The position numbers were made by a program, and so were the translations under genes. From contig NC_088295.1 of the NCBI RefSeq assembly GCF_032854445.1, positions 82,444,644 to 82,504,643 on the forward strand: a DNA stretch of 60,000 bases. Direction: 5' to 3'. Each line of letters starts with the position of its first letter. Position 1 is the first letter of the stretch. The notes under the pieces are model-generated. The model saw nothing but the letters and a program-made list of their open reading frames with translations, was not told where the DNA came from and did not search any database. Positions 45,801 to 57,176 of this stretch are shown here, one piece after another. This stretch comes from Liolophura sinensis (taxonomy: Eukaryota; Mollusca; Polyplacophora; Chitonida; Chitonidae).

Positions 45801-46806
45801 ATGAGATGATGGATTTGTATGTACAGGTATGGGACGATAGATTTATATGTACACGTATAGGATGATAGATTTGTATGTACAAATATGGGTTGATGTATTT
45901 GCACGTACAGGTATGAGATGATAGATTTGTATGCACAGGTATGGGATCACAGATTTTTATATGTAGGTATGGGATTGTGGGTTTGTATGTAGAAGTACGA
46001 GATGACAGATTTGTATATATAGGTATGAGATGGTGGATTTGAATGTACAAGTATGAGATGAGAGATTTGTATGTACACGTGAGAGATGATAGATTTGTAT
46101 GTAAAGGTATGGGATGAAAGATTTGTATATGTATGTATGGGGTGGTGGATTTGTCTATATTGGCACGAGACGATAGATTTCTATGTACAGGTGTGGGATG
46201 AAAGATTTGTATATGTAGGTATGGAATGAGAGATTTGTATGTACACGTGAGAGATGATAGATTTGTATGTAAAGGTATGGGATGAAAGATTTGTATATGT
46301 AGGTATGGGGTGATGGATTTGTATATATTGGCATGAGATGATAGATTTCTATGTACAGGTGTGGGATGAAGGATTTGTATATTCAGGTATGGGATGAGAG
46401 ATTTGTATGTACAGGTATGGGATGACAGATTTTTATGTACAGGTATGGGATGATTGATTGGATGTACAGGTATGAGATGACAGATTTGTATGTACAGGTA
46501 TGGGATGATAGACTTGTGTGTACAGGTATGGGATGAAAGATTTGTATGTAGAGGCATGAGATGACAGATTGGCATGTACAGATATGAGATGACAGATTTG
46601 TATGTACAGGTATGAGATGACAGATTTGTATGTACAGGTATGGGATGATAGACTTGTGTGTACAGGTATGGGATGATAGATTTGTATGTACAGGTATGAG
46701 ATGACAGATTTGTATGCATAGGTATGGGATGAAAGATATGTATATACAGGTATGGAATGATGCATATGTGTATACATGTACAGGTATGGGATGACGGATA
46801 TGTTTG
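45801..46806. repeat. 28-bp minisatellite, about 35 units, with a 168-bp higher-order duplication
   Basis: The unit is of the form GGTATGGGATGATAGATTTG plus TATGTACA. Six consecutive units at 46061-46228 are repeated almost unchanged at 46229-46396, a 168-bp block. Because 28 leaves remainder 1 on division by 3, every minus frame sees the same sequence over three units and stays open. This explains the 392-codon frame at 45646-46824 (Thr/His/Pro/Tyr-rich, 28-residue period). I do not regard it as a gene. Confidence 0.96.
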
Positions 46807-46809
46807 CTG

Positions 46810-49758
46810 ACAACATCTTAACAACTGCGTGCAGCGTGGTCGCCTTGCGTGCTAAATATAATCAAGGTAGTCCTAACTGGATACATGAAGTCCTCTTTCC
46901 CAGGCTTTTCATGCATGGCCAAACACCAAATTGATTGTAAACGACTCTAAAGTGGGAACATCTACATCAAGAAAACCTTTTAATTGGCTTATTCCTTGAT
47001 AGGATTAGTTTATAATAAAGCCCAGTGAGAACTATGCTCTAGATGTTCAGTTTCAATAATAGACTGGATGTTTCCGAGTCCCTTAACTTACCTGAACAAT
47101 AGGTACAGGTAAACACTTAGTCATCAAAGAACAGCTTTTAAAATTTCAATACAACTCTGTTCCGCATATAGGTATTACAAAGGAGGAAGTTAAAGCCCTA
47201 CAGACAAATCAAATTAACACGGAAAATGCCGAATTCTTAATTGTCATAAACTATCTGGATTTCACATATTCATACTATCGGAATCCCTTTCATGCTGGTT
47301 GGAATATTGCAAAAACTTCTAAGGAGAAGAGTTATGTATGAGGACAGGCCTCACACTTGTATCATATAACTGCTCAGATTTATCCTAACATAAAGGTACT
47401 AAACAATATGCATGAGGATGCACAGAAACACAGTTTGGGACACGCATGCACATAATTCCCATTTGTTATGTGAGTTAAACTCTTTACTGTAAAACTCTAA
47501 TAGATTCTGTGATAAAGAACAAAACTGCAAAGCTTGTACCTTATGCTTGATCTGTTCTGTGTTCACAATGATGCTCAATTAACTCACAAAATAAAGTTCA
47601 AAGATTTTTTCAAAGTACAAAACTTTTTATTATTTCTCCGAATTATATTCATAAATAATACATAAAGTGCAGTATATTTCGTATGTTCAAGTTCTGGAAG
47701 CTGATATCTCGTTAACGTCAGCGACTCTGTTCATGCACGCGGTTAGGGGAAGCAGGTGAACGTTTTCATACAAGCTAAAATAGACCATTAAGCGATCAGT
47801 GACTATGATTGCTCAGGATTCATGTTCAACATCAGATATCAGAACACTATCGCGGCATTAATCAACCAGGTATATGATAAATATAGCCTGCCTTCAGTTT
47901 CAATTTTCGATCGGATATTAATAGATGATTGCTATAATAATCTCAAACACATGTTATTATAGTCGTGAGAACTTCACGTAACTGTTGCACGTATACGCCT
48001 ATACTACATGTGTGTGCTTCTTGCTAATTACCCATATTTTGGTTAATGAAGTAGGATTTACAATGTTATTTGGTGAGCATTTCCTGCGATTTTATTTAAG
48101 AACCATTACTAACCCAAGAACCTCTATCCTGTCTTTGTGTTACTGGCGTAAATCCTGCATGCGTGTCGGATGCAAGATGTAAGCGTATGAGCTGATGTTA
48201 TGAGATATTAAACTGAAAGACAACACCTGACTAATGTTTATGTCCGCTGAAAGACTACCATTAAAATATCTATAAATAAATAAATAAACCGGCATTAAAT
48301 ATTTGTTTTAGGTTTTTTTCAACCCAGTAAATGTTTAGTGAAACTTCGCCATTATCAACAGCAAGGTGACGTTACGTTCACTCTAGCTCTCTAACGTCGA
48401 CGGTATTTCCCGTCTAAGCAGAAGCCTATGGCACATTAAAGTTGTGGACTTCGCCGATGAAGGACCAAGTGATAAATAGCTTTCTTGGAAACTGGACATA
48501 CTGGAAGGATATTTCTCGCATTGCTTGAACTGTTCATACAGTAGGCCAACTATATCATTTATACAGTTTACGTGTAGTCTGCAGATGCACGGCCGGAGTA
48601 TTCCTGGTTCAGGTCGTAGCCTCCGCGGAGGGGTTGTGCTGGTACCGGTAATTCTGACCCCTATTACAGGTTTACAAAATTACAATAGGATTGTTGTACA
48701 GCTGGATTCATGCTCAATTCTGACACAATGGCATTCAAATGTCGCTGGATTTTATGCTTTACGTTTGTAGTGATGGCTTTTAATATGAGAACAGTGCTGA
48801 CGGAGTTATCGTGGACGTCGGAGAAACACCTTTGCTTAATAATTTTACTGTATTTTATAAAGACAACAGAAAAAAGATCCCTTGTAGGCAAGGAAGACAA
48901 AAGGCAAACTTTAAATTCTTCAGTTCTAATAAATTCAGAGAGTAAAATTATATCATAAGATTTAATTAATTTTTAAATTAATGTGCGATGAAATGCCGTA
49001 CTCTTCTCATTCCCATAAACCTTCGGCATCCCAAATTAATTTTTCACTGACTCTGATATTTGTTATTTAGCATCTGCACACTGACTAAACGCTGACATGG
49101 GCAACCAACAATGTATTTGTATAATTTGAACAGCGTGTCTAAGAATGCCTACTGTCTATTGGGGAGACGTATTCGGCATGGGCCCAGATGGTATACTGCA
49201 GTCTGACATAATTTTTGATACTGTCGTTCAATATTACACGGCTTGCAAAGCAACTGACCCTACGCCTATGGTGGTCAGCAAAATAATACAGACCTGTCCC
49301 ACAACACTGTGAGAAATGACCCTTCGGCTACACGTAAATAAATCGTTGTAAGCGATCTCAAAACGATGTCTTATGCAGTAGTTCTGTGTTATCATATGTC
49401 TCTCCATGGAGTGAATGGGTAAAGGCTACGTCACAGCTTAGGCCGCGCAATCTCATATCAACGTGTTTGATATAATTCTCAAGATGGCGACCTTGACTCA
49501 CACCAACTGACAACGAAGAGATATGCCTGCGGATGGCATTCTGATATTTTTTTTCTTAAAACATTTGCAATGTAGTTCATGCGTATCACAGCCTTGCCCA
49601 TTAAATTATAAAAACAGCTATTATATAGGGCGACTTGAAGTATTTGTGCAATACATTAATTAGTATCTCTTCCACATAAACTGAGTTGTCTCAATAAGAA
49701 GCTGTAACATTAAAAAAAATCATTTCCCGACAAGGTCGATGTATGGTCGCTGATATAT
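46810..49758. other. Unassigned sequence
   Basis: A small GC-richer patch at 48570-48670 has an acceptor-like GTGTAGTCTGCAG followed by ATGCACGGCCGGAGTATTCC, but no convincing continuation. A YY1-type CTCAAGATGGCGACC motif is at about 49479. No repeats. Confidence 0.35.
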
Positions 49759-49760
49759 TA

Positions 49761-50354
49761 TGGTGGCTGATAGGGGCCATTTTTACCACGCCTTCCTCGC
49801 CCCCGCGCAAAGCGCGGTTTTAAGAAAACGGCGCACTCCGCGGGGTCGCAAGGGTCGTAGGGGCGATTCCGCGCCCTCCACGATCCCCGCGACCCCGCAG
49901 AGAGCGGACGCTATCAACCACCATATTATAGCGTCCGTTTTTGGCTGCGCCTTCCGCGCCCCCGCGAAGGGCGCGGTTTTAGGAAAACCGCGACCTCCGC
50001 GGGGGGCGCGGAACACACGGAAGGCGCGGAGGTCGCGGAGGGCGCCAAACCGCGCCCTTCGTCCCCTTTCGCGATTTTATTAAATCCGCGCCCACCGCGA
50101 CCTTCGCTCCCCCGCGGAACTCGCGGAATGTTTTGTTAAAACCGTGTCCTCCGCGTGTTCCGCGGGGGCGCAGAGGTCGCCGACGTCGCGGAAACGCGAC
50201 CTCCGCGCTCTCCGTGGGGTCGCGGAACACGCGATTCCACGCCCTCCATGATCCCCGCGACCGCCGCGACCCCGCGGAGTGCGCCATTTTCCTAAAACCG
50301 CGCTTTGCGCAGGGGCGAGGAAGACGCCATAAAAATGGCCCCTATCAGCCACCA
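49761..50354. mobile_element. GC- and CpG-rich inverted-repeat (foldback/MITE-like) element
   Basis: The ends 49761-49849 and 50266-50354 are 89-bp inverted repeats, about 92% identical by eye, starting TGGTGGCTGATAGGGGCCAT. TA stands on both sides (49759-49760, 50355-50356), as for a Tc1/mariner-type target. The interior is packed with CCGCG-type CpG sites and contains further inverted pieces, such as CGGACGCTAT at 49905-49914 against ATAGCGTCCG at 49928-49937. There is also a direct repeat of the CCCTCCAYGATCCCCGCGAC segment (49872, 50240). Arg/Ala/Pro-rich open frames on both strands come from the GC content alone. No transposase. Family not recognised. Confidence 0.88.
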
Positions 50355-50454
50355 TATCGATGTGTAGCATACACACAATATGCAATTTTTATGTTACATT
50401 ATATGCAGAAGAAAACACGATTAAAATATATTTTTGTGATGCGACCAAACTTCA

Positions 50455-50650
50455 ATACTTAAGTCACGTGAGAGGTGGGTCCAACTCCATTCTCGGACAG
50501 GAGAATTTTCTGGAGTCACTTCCTTTAGTTGTCGTCAGATAACAAGCTGCAGGGCGATGCACTTGTAACCATTTGCGCAGTCTGCGCAGTCTAGGACGTT
50601 TGGTGAAAGTCACGTGTCTTTCACCAAGATGGTGTACGTGCACATGTGTA
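50455..50650. promoter_or_regulatory. Candidate promoter with E-box palindrome
   Basis: GTCACGTGA occurs at 50463-50471. A 28-bp near-palindrome at 50600-50627 has 10-bp arms (TTGGTGAAAG / CTTTCACCAA) around TCACGTGT. Just upstream GCGCAGTCTGCGCAGT resembles an NRF1 site, and just downstream CCAAGATGG resembles a YY1 or initiator-proximal motif. A third GTCACGTGA is at about 50995. No transcript is established in either direction. bHLH-ZIP factors (USF, MITF/TFE types) bind such sites; use here is inference. Confidence 0.25.
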
Positions 50651-50659
50651 CATGTCAAC

Positions 50660-51175
50660 GGTGGGAGACTTTGTCAGTGTGCTTTGCCAAATGTCTATAT
50701 GGTTATATACTTGGGGCACTACAATTTCCTCCACCTTACCGATCACCTCCGTAATATTCAAGAAATGAGTGTAACATTAAATAACAATCAAATAAATAAA
50801 AAATACTATTATAAATTAACTAAAAAGATCTAGACTTTTGAACCGAATGTACATGTAAGTATTTTGATTTGTGTTTTCACTTTACTAGCTCTGGATCGGG
50901 AGTAGTCCATTTGTCGCTCGTTACTTTTTCGATTCGTTCATTGATTCAAGTGAATTTGGCGTATTTAAAGGGATTTTGTCATTGGTCAGTAAAAGTCACG
51001 TGAAATCTAGATTTCCTAGAAACAAACGTCGCCAATTAAGGTTTCTTAATAATGATAACATCTTTGAATTGTCACCCTTGTATGTGGCGTCATCATATTA
51101 TCTGTCAGTCAGGATCCCATTAGACAACACATTTGTACAGATATAGGTCCTAATGCCACATTCGGTATCCGTTTA
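50660..51175. other. Unassigned sequence
   Basis: AT-rich, no supported exon. Includes the GTCACGTGA site near 50995. Confidence 0.4.
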
Positions 51176-51176
51176 G

Positions 51177-51178
<2 letters not shown>

Positions 51179-51258
<80 letters not shown>
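51179..51258. repeat. (AT)n microsatellite passing into (GT)n
   Basis: About 35 AT dinucleotides ending in ATGTGTGTGTG. No inverted arms flank it, unlike the tract at 2807-2926. Confidence 0.97.
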
Positions 51259-51259
51259 T

Positions 51260-51999
51260 TTCTATTTCATCTTGAACTAAACTCCTGTCGATGTAGTAGG
51301 GTTGTAAAGTATTTTCACCATGAAAGCTAATTATTATGTGCTTCTACGCGGAACAACAAAAAAGGTCTGCGATATTATGACTTGAATAATTATATTCTAT
51401 GTGATTTCGGATGCATGATAAAAACGTGAATTTCTATATATGTACCTGTAATATAATGGATGTTTTTCTTAAACAAGTAGAAAATGAATGCATATATATA
51501 TAACTTAGGATATCAAAAATCGGTTTATGGTAATTAAGTACTATTCTAATCTGTGCAGTGATCAGCCTTACATAATTTATCAAAGATAATGTATAAAATG
51601 CAAATAGAATAATAATGACAAAATGTAGAGTCTTTTACAAATATGAAGGTTATGTACTTAAACCGTATTTTACACTCTGGACATTTATTTTCCATTCAGT
51701 CAGACTAACAAACCTTGAATTCATTCAAAGGTTGGAAAAGGTTTAAGCAAAATAATGAATTAAACTATTTTCACCATGAAAATTTTTAGAAAAGTACATT
51801 TTTGCATTTGTTGACGATTATAACATTCATCGCCATTTCTTTTTCAGGAATGAGTTGTTTTGGAATAACGGCTGATTTCAAACCGGCAGTTGAAGACTTG
51901 GCATTTGGCAAAATGGTCAGCTGTTAACACCTAAATTCAGTGATCGAGGGAATTGTTACCAAGGAAAGTAATGTTTGAATAATGTAGCTGTGTGTATAA
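51260..51999. other. Unassigned AT-rich sequence
   Basis: Nothing recognised. An acceptor-like CATTTCTTTTTCAG at about 51848 leads into only a short open frame on +. Confidence 0.35.
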
Positions 52000-53565
52000 T
52001 AACACAGCCAGAGAAAGCTGAGCAGGATTAACCGCGCCCGGGAGAAGGGATTATCGTAATAAGGCAATTCAGTCGGTTCTATAACCAGGTCATGAATAAG
52101 TAACGAGCTTTCCATTTGGTCAGATAATGTGTATCGGCGGATAACAGCTCGGAAATACACTAAGACAATAGAGCCTCGCTAATCAGGAGAATTTCCAAGA
52201 TTCAGGGACACACAGTTTACAACCCAGCGTCAGTTAATACTCCACTACGAGGCATCATACAAACTCATGTTTTATTGACGATAACCAAAATGAGAACCGG
52301 CCGAGTACGAGCGAGGAGGGGGCCCCGGGGACGACGGCAGCCATCAATTTAACGTCCCTGTCGACAAACAATTTCTGTCCAGTTACATCAGTGAGAACTG
52401 CCTCTCTACTCAGTCTCAACCCAGACTCACTTCCCCCAACTCAATCGTTTCTTATTGTTCTACTCTGTTACCAATAACTAGTAATTCCAGGCGTTCAGCA
52501 TCCTCTCTTAGAGCTAGTCCTCGGAGAATACCGACTGTGGAATCACCGCAATTACTTGTGCTTCACACAGGGAAGAGCGTCTACAGCGCCTCTTTATACC
52601 GGCCTTTTCCCCCTCCGCCATTCAGATTGATAGTCGTGTAAAAGTCTGCAGAATAATACCGAGTAAATTGACCGGCTGTTGATGAGATGTCCACTAATAC
52701 CTCCGAGGCCGATTTCCTCGCGTTCATAACCCCGTCAATATAATCTCCCTCAAAACGCGATTGTTGGTCTTTATTTTTGTCAGCGCTCTTCCAATCATAA
52801 ATTTCGTGTAAGGCAGTTAATATGTAGAAACCTCTTTCTACTTGGAGCTGGTAACTTCTAATAATTGCTCTCGGTAATTCAATTACAGCCGCATCACTGG
52901 AGTCGACTTGCGGGATCCAATCAATCAAACTTATGACCGAGTAGTAAGAACTGATAAAGTTTTGCTAAAACTTCTTTGGGCAAACTTAGCTTAAAGTTTA
53001 ACATTTGCTGATTAACTATAGGAAGTCTACTGTGGTGTAGGTAAATCTTGTTACCTATAATAAACATGCCTTGTCTTAACGGTAAACATCATTTGGCATG
53101 ACTACCTGGTATTGCAGGTTAATCCCAGGCCGACCTATTTATCCTAATGTTTTGGATACTCACACCTTTTCTTACACAAATACAGGTGTTGCCTAATTCC
53201 GCCCAATTACCGGCCTTACGTCCACCAATTTGACGAAAAGGTCTATAGAAGCATTAATTGATGTCGAACTTAACTGTTTTAAAAACACGTTAACAACTTG
53301 TCACCAAGTGTCATAAGCTACAATTTCCACCTGTTATACTTTTATAACAGCCCCAATAAACCTTGATGTCCGGGCTAACGGTCATGCCCAATTAAAGGGA
53401 GTTTAAGGACAAAGGTTATGGTTGTCCTTACAAAGCGTCTGTTTCTCTAGGCTAATTAAGTGTCTCCGGAGGAAGCAATGGCGTGTTAATCCCGGGGCTC
53501 CGGGCTGCGTTCACCAGCTGTTAGACATCGCTGGGGAGAGGAGAACTTGCCTTACCACAGCTTTA
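52000..53565. promoter_or_regulatory. Possible developmental enhancer block
   Basis: A repeat-poor stretch with many homeodomain-type sites. These include a P3 paired-class palindrome TAATTCAATTA (52875-52885) and an ATCAATCA / TGATTGAT PBX-HOX composite (52920-52927). Others are CTAATAATTGC (about 52856), CCCAATTAAAGG and GGCTAATTAAGTG. A dyad AAGGACAA/TTGTCCTT (53405-53429) suits SOX-type factors. GC-rich spots occur at 52310-52340 and 53490-53510. No conservation data; motif density is the only basis. Confidence 0.25.
52581..52962 (-). CDS. Long open frame overlapping the possible enhancer, uncertain
   Basis: On the minus strand about 127 codons are open, from after a TAG near 52963 to TAG at 52581-52583. 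An acceptor-like GGTCATAAG (about 52936) and a donor-like GGCCG then GTATAA (about 52598) would frame an exon. The composition is protein-like (AVIELPRAIIRSYQLQVERG, then SASEVLVDISSTAGQF). Against it: no matching neighbouring exons, no recognised domain, and a frame of this size is expected by chance somewhere in 60 kb. The same bases hold the homeodomain-type sites described for this block. Confidence 0.15.
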
Positions 53566-53632
53566 ATAGCCAACACAGATTGAAGAGGGGAGAAACAAGA
53601 CGTTGACACATCCGCCGATGACAGTTCTGGTC

Positions 53633-53770
53633 ATTTATTTGATTGGCTTAAGGCCATACTGAAGGATTTTCCCCTTAGTCTTCTGTGTGCAGATAAAAAC
53701 CGGAGTGTCGGGGATAAACCACCAACCTACGGCATATGACTGACAATTTTCCCCCGTGTGACGTTCGGAT
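53633..53770 (-). mobile_element. Ancient SINE relic
   Basis: CATTTATTTGATTGGCTTAA and GGCCATACTGAAGGATTTTC are decayed forms of the SINE tail region. They are followed by ATAAAAACCGGAGTGTCGGG and ATAAACCACCAACCTACGGC where the core is expected. The right part also matches 14034-14095. Confidence 0.55.
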
Positions 53771-53999
53771 TTGTAATCAATATTAGTGGAGGACAATCTG
53801 GACTGGCAAGAACAGAGGATTACGAAAATGCCCTTATAGGCACCGTCGACCGTTTATTTCCAACAACATGATGTCTAGAAAATCTAGAAATTCCCTGTCC
53901 ATGACCGGTATACCCATTCATAACGATACCAGTGGATAGAACTTCCATACGGCCCGAGCGTAAAACTAGATACGCACCCTGCACTCTGCCCCAGTTGTT

Positions 54000-55165
54000 C
54001 TCTGTCATCACTGTGCAATATCTTATCATCTGTGTGTACATCCGTAACATCACTTTGCAGTACCATTTCTCTGTCATCAGTGTGCAGTACCATTTCACTG
54101 TCATTAATGTGCAGTACCTTTCTCTACAATTAGTAAGCATTACCATTTCCATATCATCAGTGTAGTACCTTTTCTCTTGTATAAGTATGCAGTACCATTT
54201 TTCTATCATCAGTGTGCAGTACCATTTCCATAGCATCGACGTACAGTGCCTTTTATTCACCATCAATACGCAGGACCATTTTTCTACCATCAGTGTGCAG
54301 TACCATTTCCATAGCATCGACGTACAGTGCCTTTTATTCACCATCAATACGCAGGACCATTTTTCTACCATCAGTGTGCAGTACCATTTCCATAGCATCG
54401 ACGTACAGTGCCTTTTATTCACCATCAATACGCAGGACCATTTTTCTATCATCAATGTGCAATACCATTTCCATAGCATCGACGTACAGTGCCTTTTATT
54501 CACCATCAATACGCAGGACCATTTTTCTACCATCAGTGTGCAATACCATTTCCATAGCATCGACGTACAGTGCCTTTTATTCACCATCAATACGCAGGAC
54601 CATTATTCTACAATCAATGTGCAATACCATTTCCATAGCATCGACGTACAGTGCCTTTTATTCACCATCAATACGCAGGACCATTTTTCTACCATCAATG
54701 TGCAATACCATTTCTATAGCATCGACGTACAGTGCCTTTTATTCACCATCAATACGCAGGACCATTTTTCTACCATCAGTGTGCAGTACCATGTCCATAG
54801 CATCGACGTACAGTGCCTTTTATTCACCATCAATACGCAGGACCATTTTTCTACCATCAGTGTGCAGTACCATTTCCATAGCATCGACGTACAGTGCCTT
54901 TCATTCACCATCAATACGCAGGACCATTTTTCTATCATCAATGTGCAATACCATTTCCATAGCATCGACGTACAGTGCCTTTTATTCACCATCAATACGC
55001 AGGACCATTTTTCTATCATCAATATGCAGAACCATTTCCCTATCATCAATGTGACCATGTCCCTCTCATCGGTGGGCAGGACTTTGTCCCTCTCATTGGT
55101 GGGCAGTACTTTGACCCTCTCATCAGTGGGTAGTACTTTGTCCCTGTCATGAGTCTGTAGTGTGT
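54000..55165. repeat. 27-bp satellite with ten exact-length 81-bp higher-order repeats
   Basis: The basic monomer is 27 bp. In the core, three different monomers (starting CATCGACGTACAGTGCC, CATCAATACGCAGGACC and CATCAGTGTGCAGTACC) form an 81-bp trimer. The CATCGACGTACAGTGCC start recurs at 54234, 54315, 54396, 54477, 54558, 54639, 54720, 54801, 54882 and 54963, always 81 bp apart. Single diverged monomers flank the core on both sides (54000-54230, 55010-55165). Since 27 and 81 are multiples of three, frames stay open on both strands (321 codons +, 256 codons -) with a 27-residue period. These look like by-products rather than genes. Confidence 0.97.
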
Positions 55166-55169
55166 ATAC

Positions 55170-57175
55170 ACGTATGTCCCAAGAGCATGTCGTTTAAGAG
55201 ATTGATGATTACAGTTTGATGAAATCCTGTCGAGCTCTGACGAAACCACAGTTCCCCATAAACTGACAAACTCGATCATCACGCGATGTTCTGTCATCAG
55301 TTGCATCTGCAGCACAGGCGTATTTTTCCCATGCTACATCACAGACGTATTTTCCCATGCTACATATATTAAGCTAAGTGTATCTGAAATTTTTATTTTT
55401 GGCTCTTTCCAACTAAGACCAGGGTGGAGCCAGAGGTGACACGCACCGATATTACAATACACTCCACGGGCGAACAAAGCTGTGTATATATGCAGCGGTC
55501 AGGCCATGTGTACAAGCTGCGGAATCGCCGGCTTCTTTGATTGTTGATGCAGGTCAAATTCGAGATAAGTCAACACAAAAATCTGATCTATCAATAGTGC
55601 ATTTGACAAATCATTCCATGCATGCAACAAAATCATACCTTCAGAAAATAGCTGTTAGAGTTTTTAGTAGAAATTGCCTTTGCCCTTGTGACATTAGAGA
55701 CGAGTAAAATGAAGTTAAAGACTTTGTCACCTTGCAGTAAATACTCAGCGCGGGCACGCTTCGTTATATTATGTTGTGTTCTCTTGGCCGTGGCGGTGGC
55801 GAATTGGAATCATAAATAATCTGTCTTGATAAGATCTCAGCCTTTCTCTAGCTGCTCTTTTCAGATCGAATAATTGCACAATATAATGGTATACATTGAA
55901 ACCTATTTGCTAAGCTTACCGCTGACACGAATCTGATTGCTGCCTTTTTGAGACTGACACTAAGAAGATTCTAAGATCACCCAATTTTAAAAGTAATCCA
56001 TTTGTACGGGTTTGTGGGCGACAGCATGCCAGCATTTTATGCGCCATTCTATTTGTTAGATCAGTCGTGCAGACATCTGCAGCACATTCATTTTCTGTGT
56101 CTGGTATATATGTGCAAAGTACCACAGCTAATTCTCTAATGTTAGCCTCATATGTAAGACTTTGTGGAGAAAATAAAAACACGGCGATGGGGTCAGACCC
56201 CCGTCTGCATAAAGCTGGGTCCATGGGCCTTTTATTGACAAGACTGGATGTGAACCAGCTTTACCTGTGGGGAGTTCACAGCCTTGCGACAAAGTAGATC
56301 AAGGTGTAACTAGCAACCATATACCTGTGGAAATGTGTTCATTACCTCGAATTAATCTTTTGATCTACTAAAAGTCATCCGAACGAAACATGCACAGGTT
56401 ACGGCGGCTACATCAAAGAACGTCAGGTGACCTCGTCGTCAGGAATTCATTACCTGCGCTTTGAAATTTGAAATTTCTTTTTAAAAACCGCTGTGGAAGA
56501 AGAAGAAGGTATCTGTGATGTTTTCACGACTTATAAGCTTATGCTCGTACTTGTATTTAATTCTTGGGTGACCGAGCAGAAAAAAGTACGACATTACCAT
56601 GATTGCGGGCTATGGGTTTGAATAAGGTGCGGGTTTGATAAATGACCGAGGCAGCGGGAATCGGCATCGGATTGCAGCCTTACATCCATAAAGCTTCCAC
56701 GCCTCATTTCTCTTCTTTACTAAGAGTTTCATTCTATCATAGTCAGCTCTTTCAACTACAAACTACTAGTTTTTTTCCAATTTCTTCCGGCATTATTAGC
56801 AATGATTTCCTTTTTGTATATTACCTGAAAAGCCGATGTACATCAAAGCAACTATCAAAAACGTGTTGCTCAAACGTTGCTGTAGTGGAAACTGGTCTTC
56901 ATGGAGACACCTCATATTCTCTACTGCGTATGGCTGGTGCCGAATGTCTCGCCCCTGACACCCTTCAAGTGTCTCATCCCACGTGTCACCCAAAGCCGAC
57001 CTCACTGTGCTGTGGGTGGGAGCAGTCTGACTGACAGCCTAACCTTAACTGACTTCATCTCCGCTCACACCCGATCAACCTAAACCTGAATGTACAGTGC
57101 ACATGATGTGTATGGGCATATATTCGCCTACTGCATTTCACCTAAAGTTAAGCATTTTTTGAGTGACACATTCGG
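55170..57175. other. Unassigned sequence
   Basis: The 130-codon + frame (56642-57034) and the 102-codon minus frame (55916-56224) have no domain, splice context or coherent pattern; I treat them as chance. Confidence 0.4.
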
Positions 57176-57176
57176 C

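Noticed and set aside
45646-46824. 392-codon minus frame as a repetitive protein gene
   Set aside because: Explained by the 28-bp unit being open in every minus frame. No start context, splice sites or unit-level selection visible.
49760-50287. Arg/Ala/Pro-rich frames over the GC-rich element
   Set aside because: Frames open on both strands simply because GC-rich sequence lacks stop codons; they overlap terminal inverted repeats.
53820-55152. Long frames on both strands (256 and 321 codons) as genes
   Set aside because: The 27-bp monomer is a multiple of three and lacks stops in these frames; simultaneous openness on both strands points to the repeat, not coding.
55916-56224. 102-codon minus frame as a gene
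   Set aside because: No acceptor, donor or domain found; the + strand is equally open over the same bases.
56642-57034. 130-codon + frame as a gene
   Set aside because: Random-looking composition, no splice signals placed sensibly, no recognisable motif.
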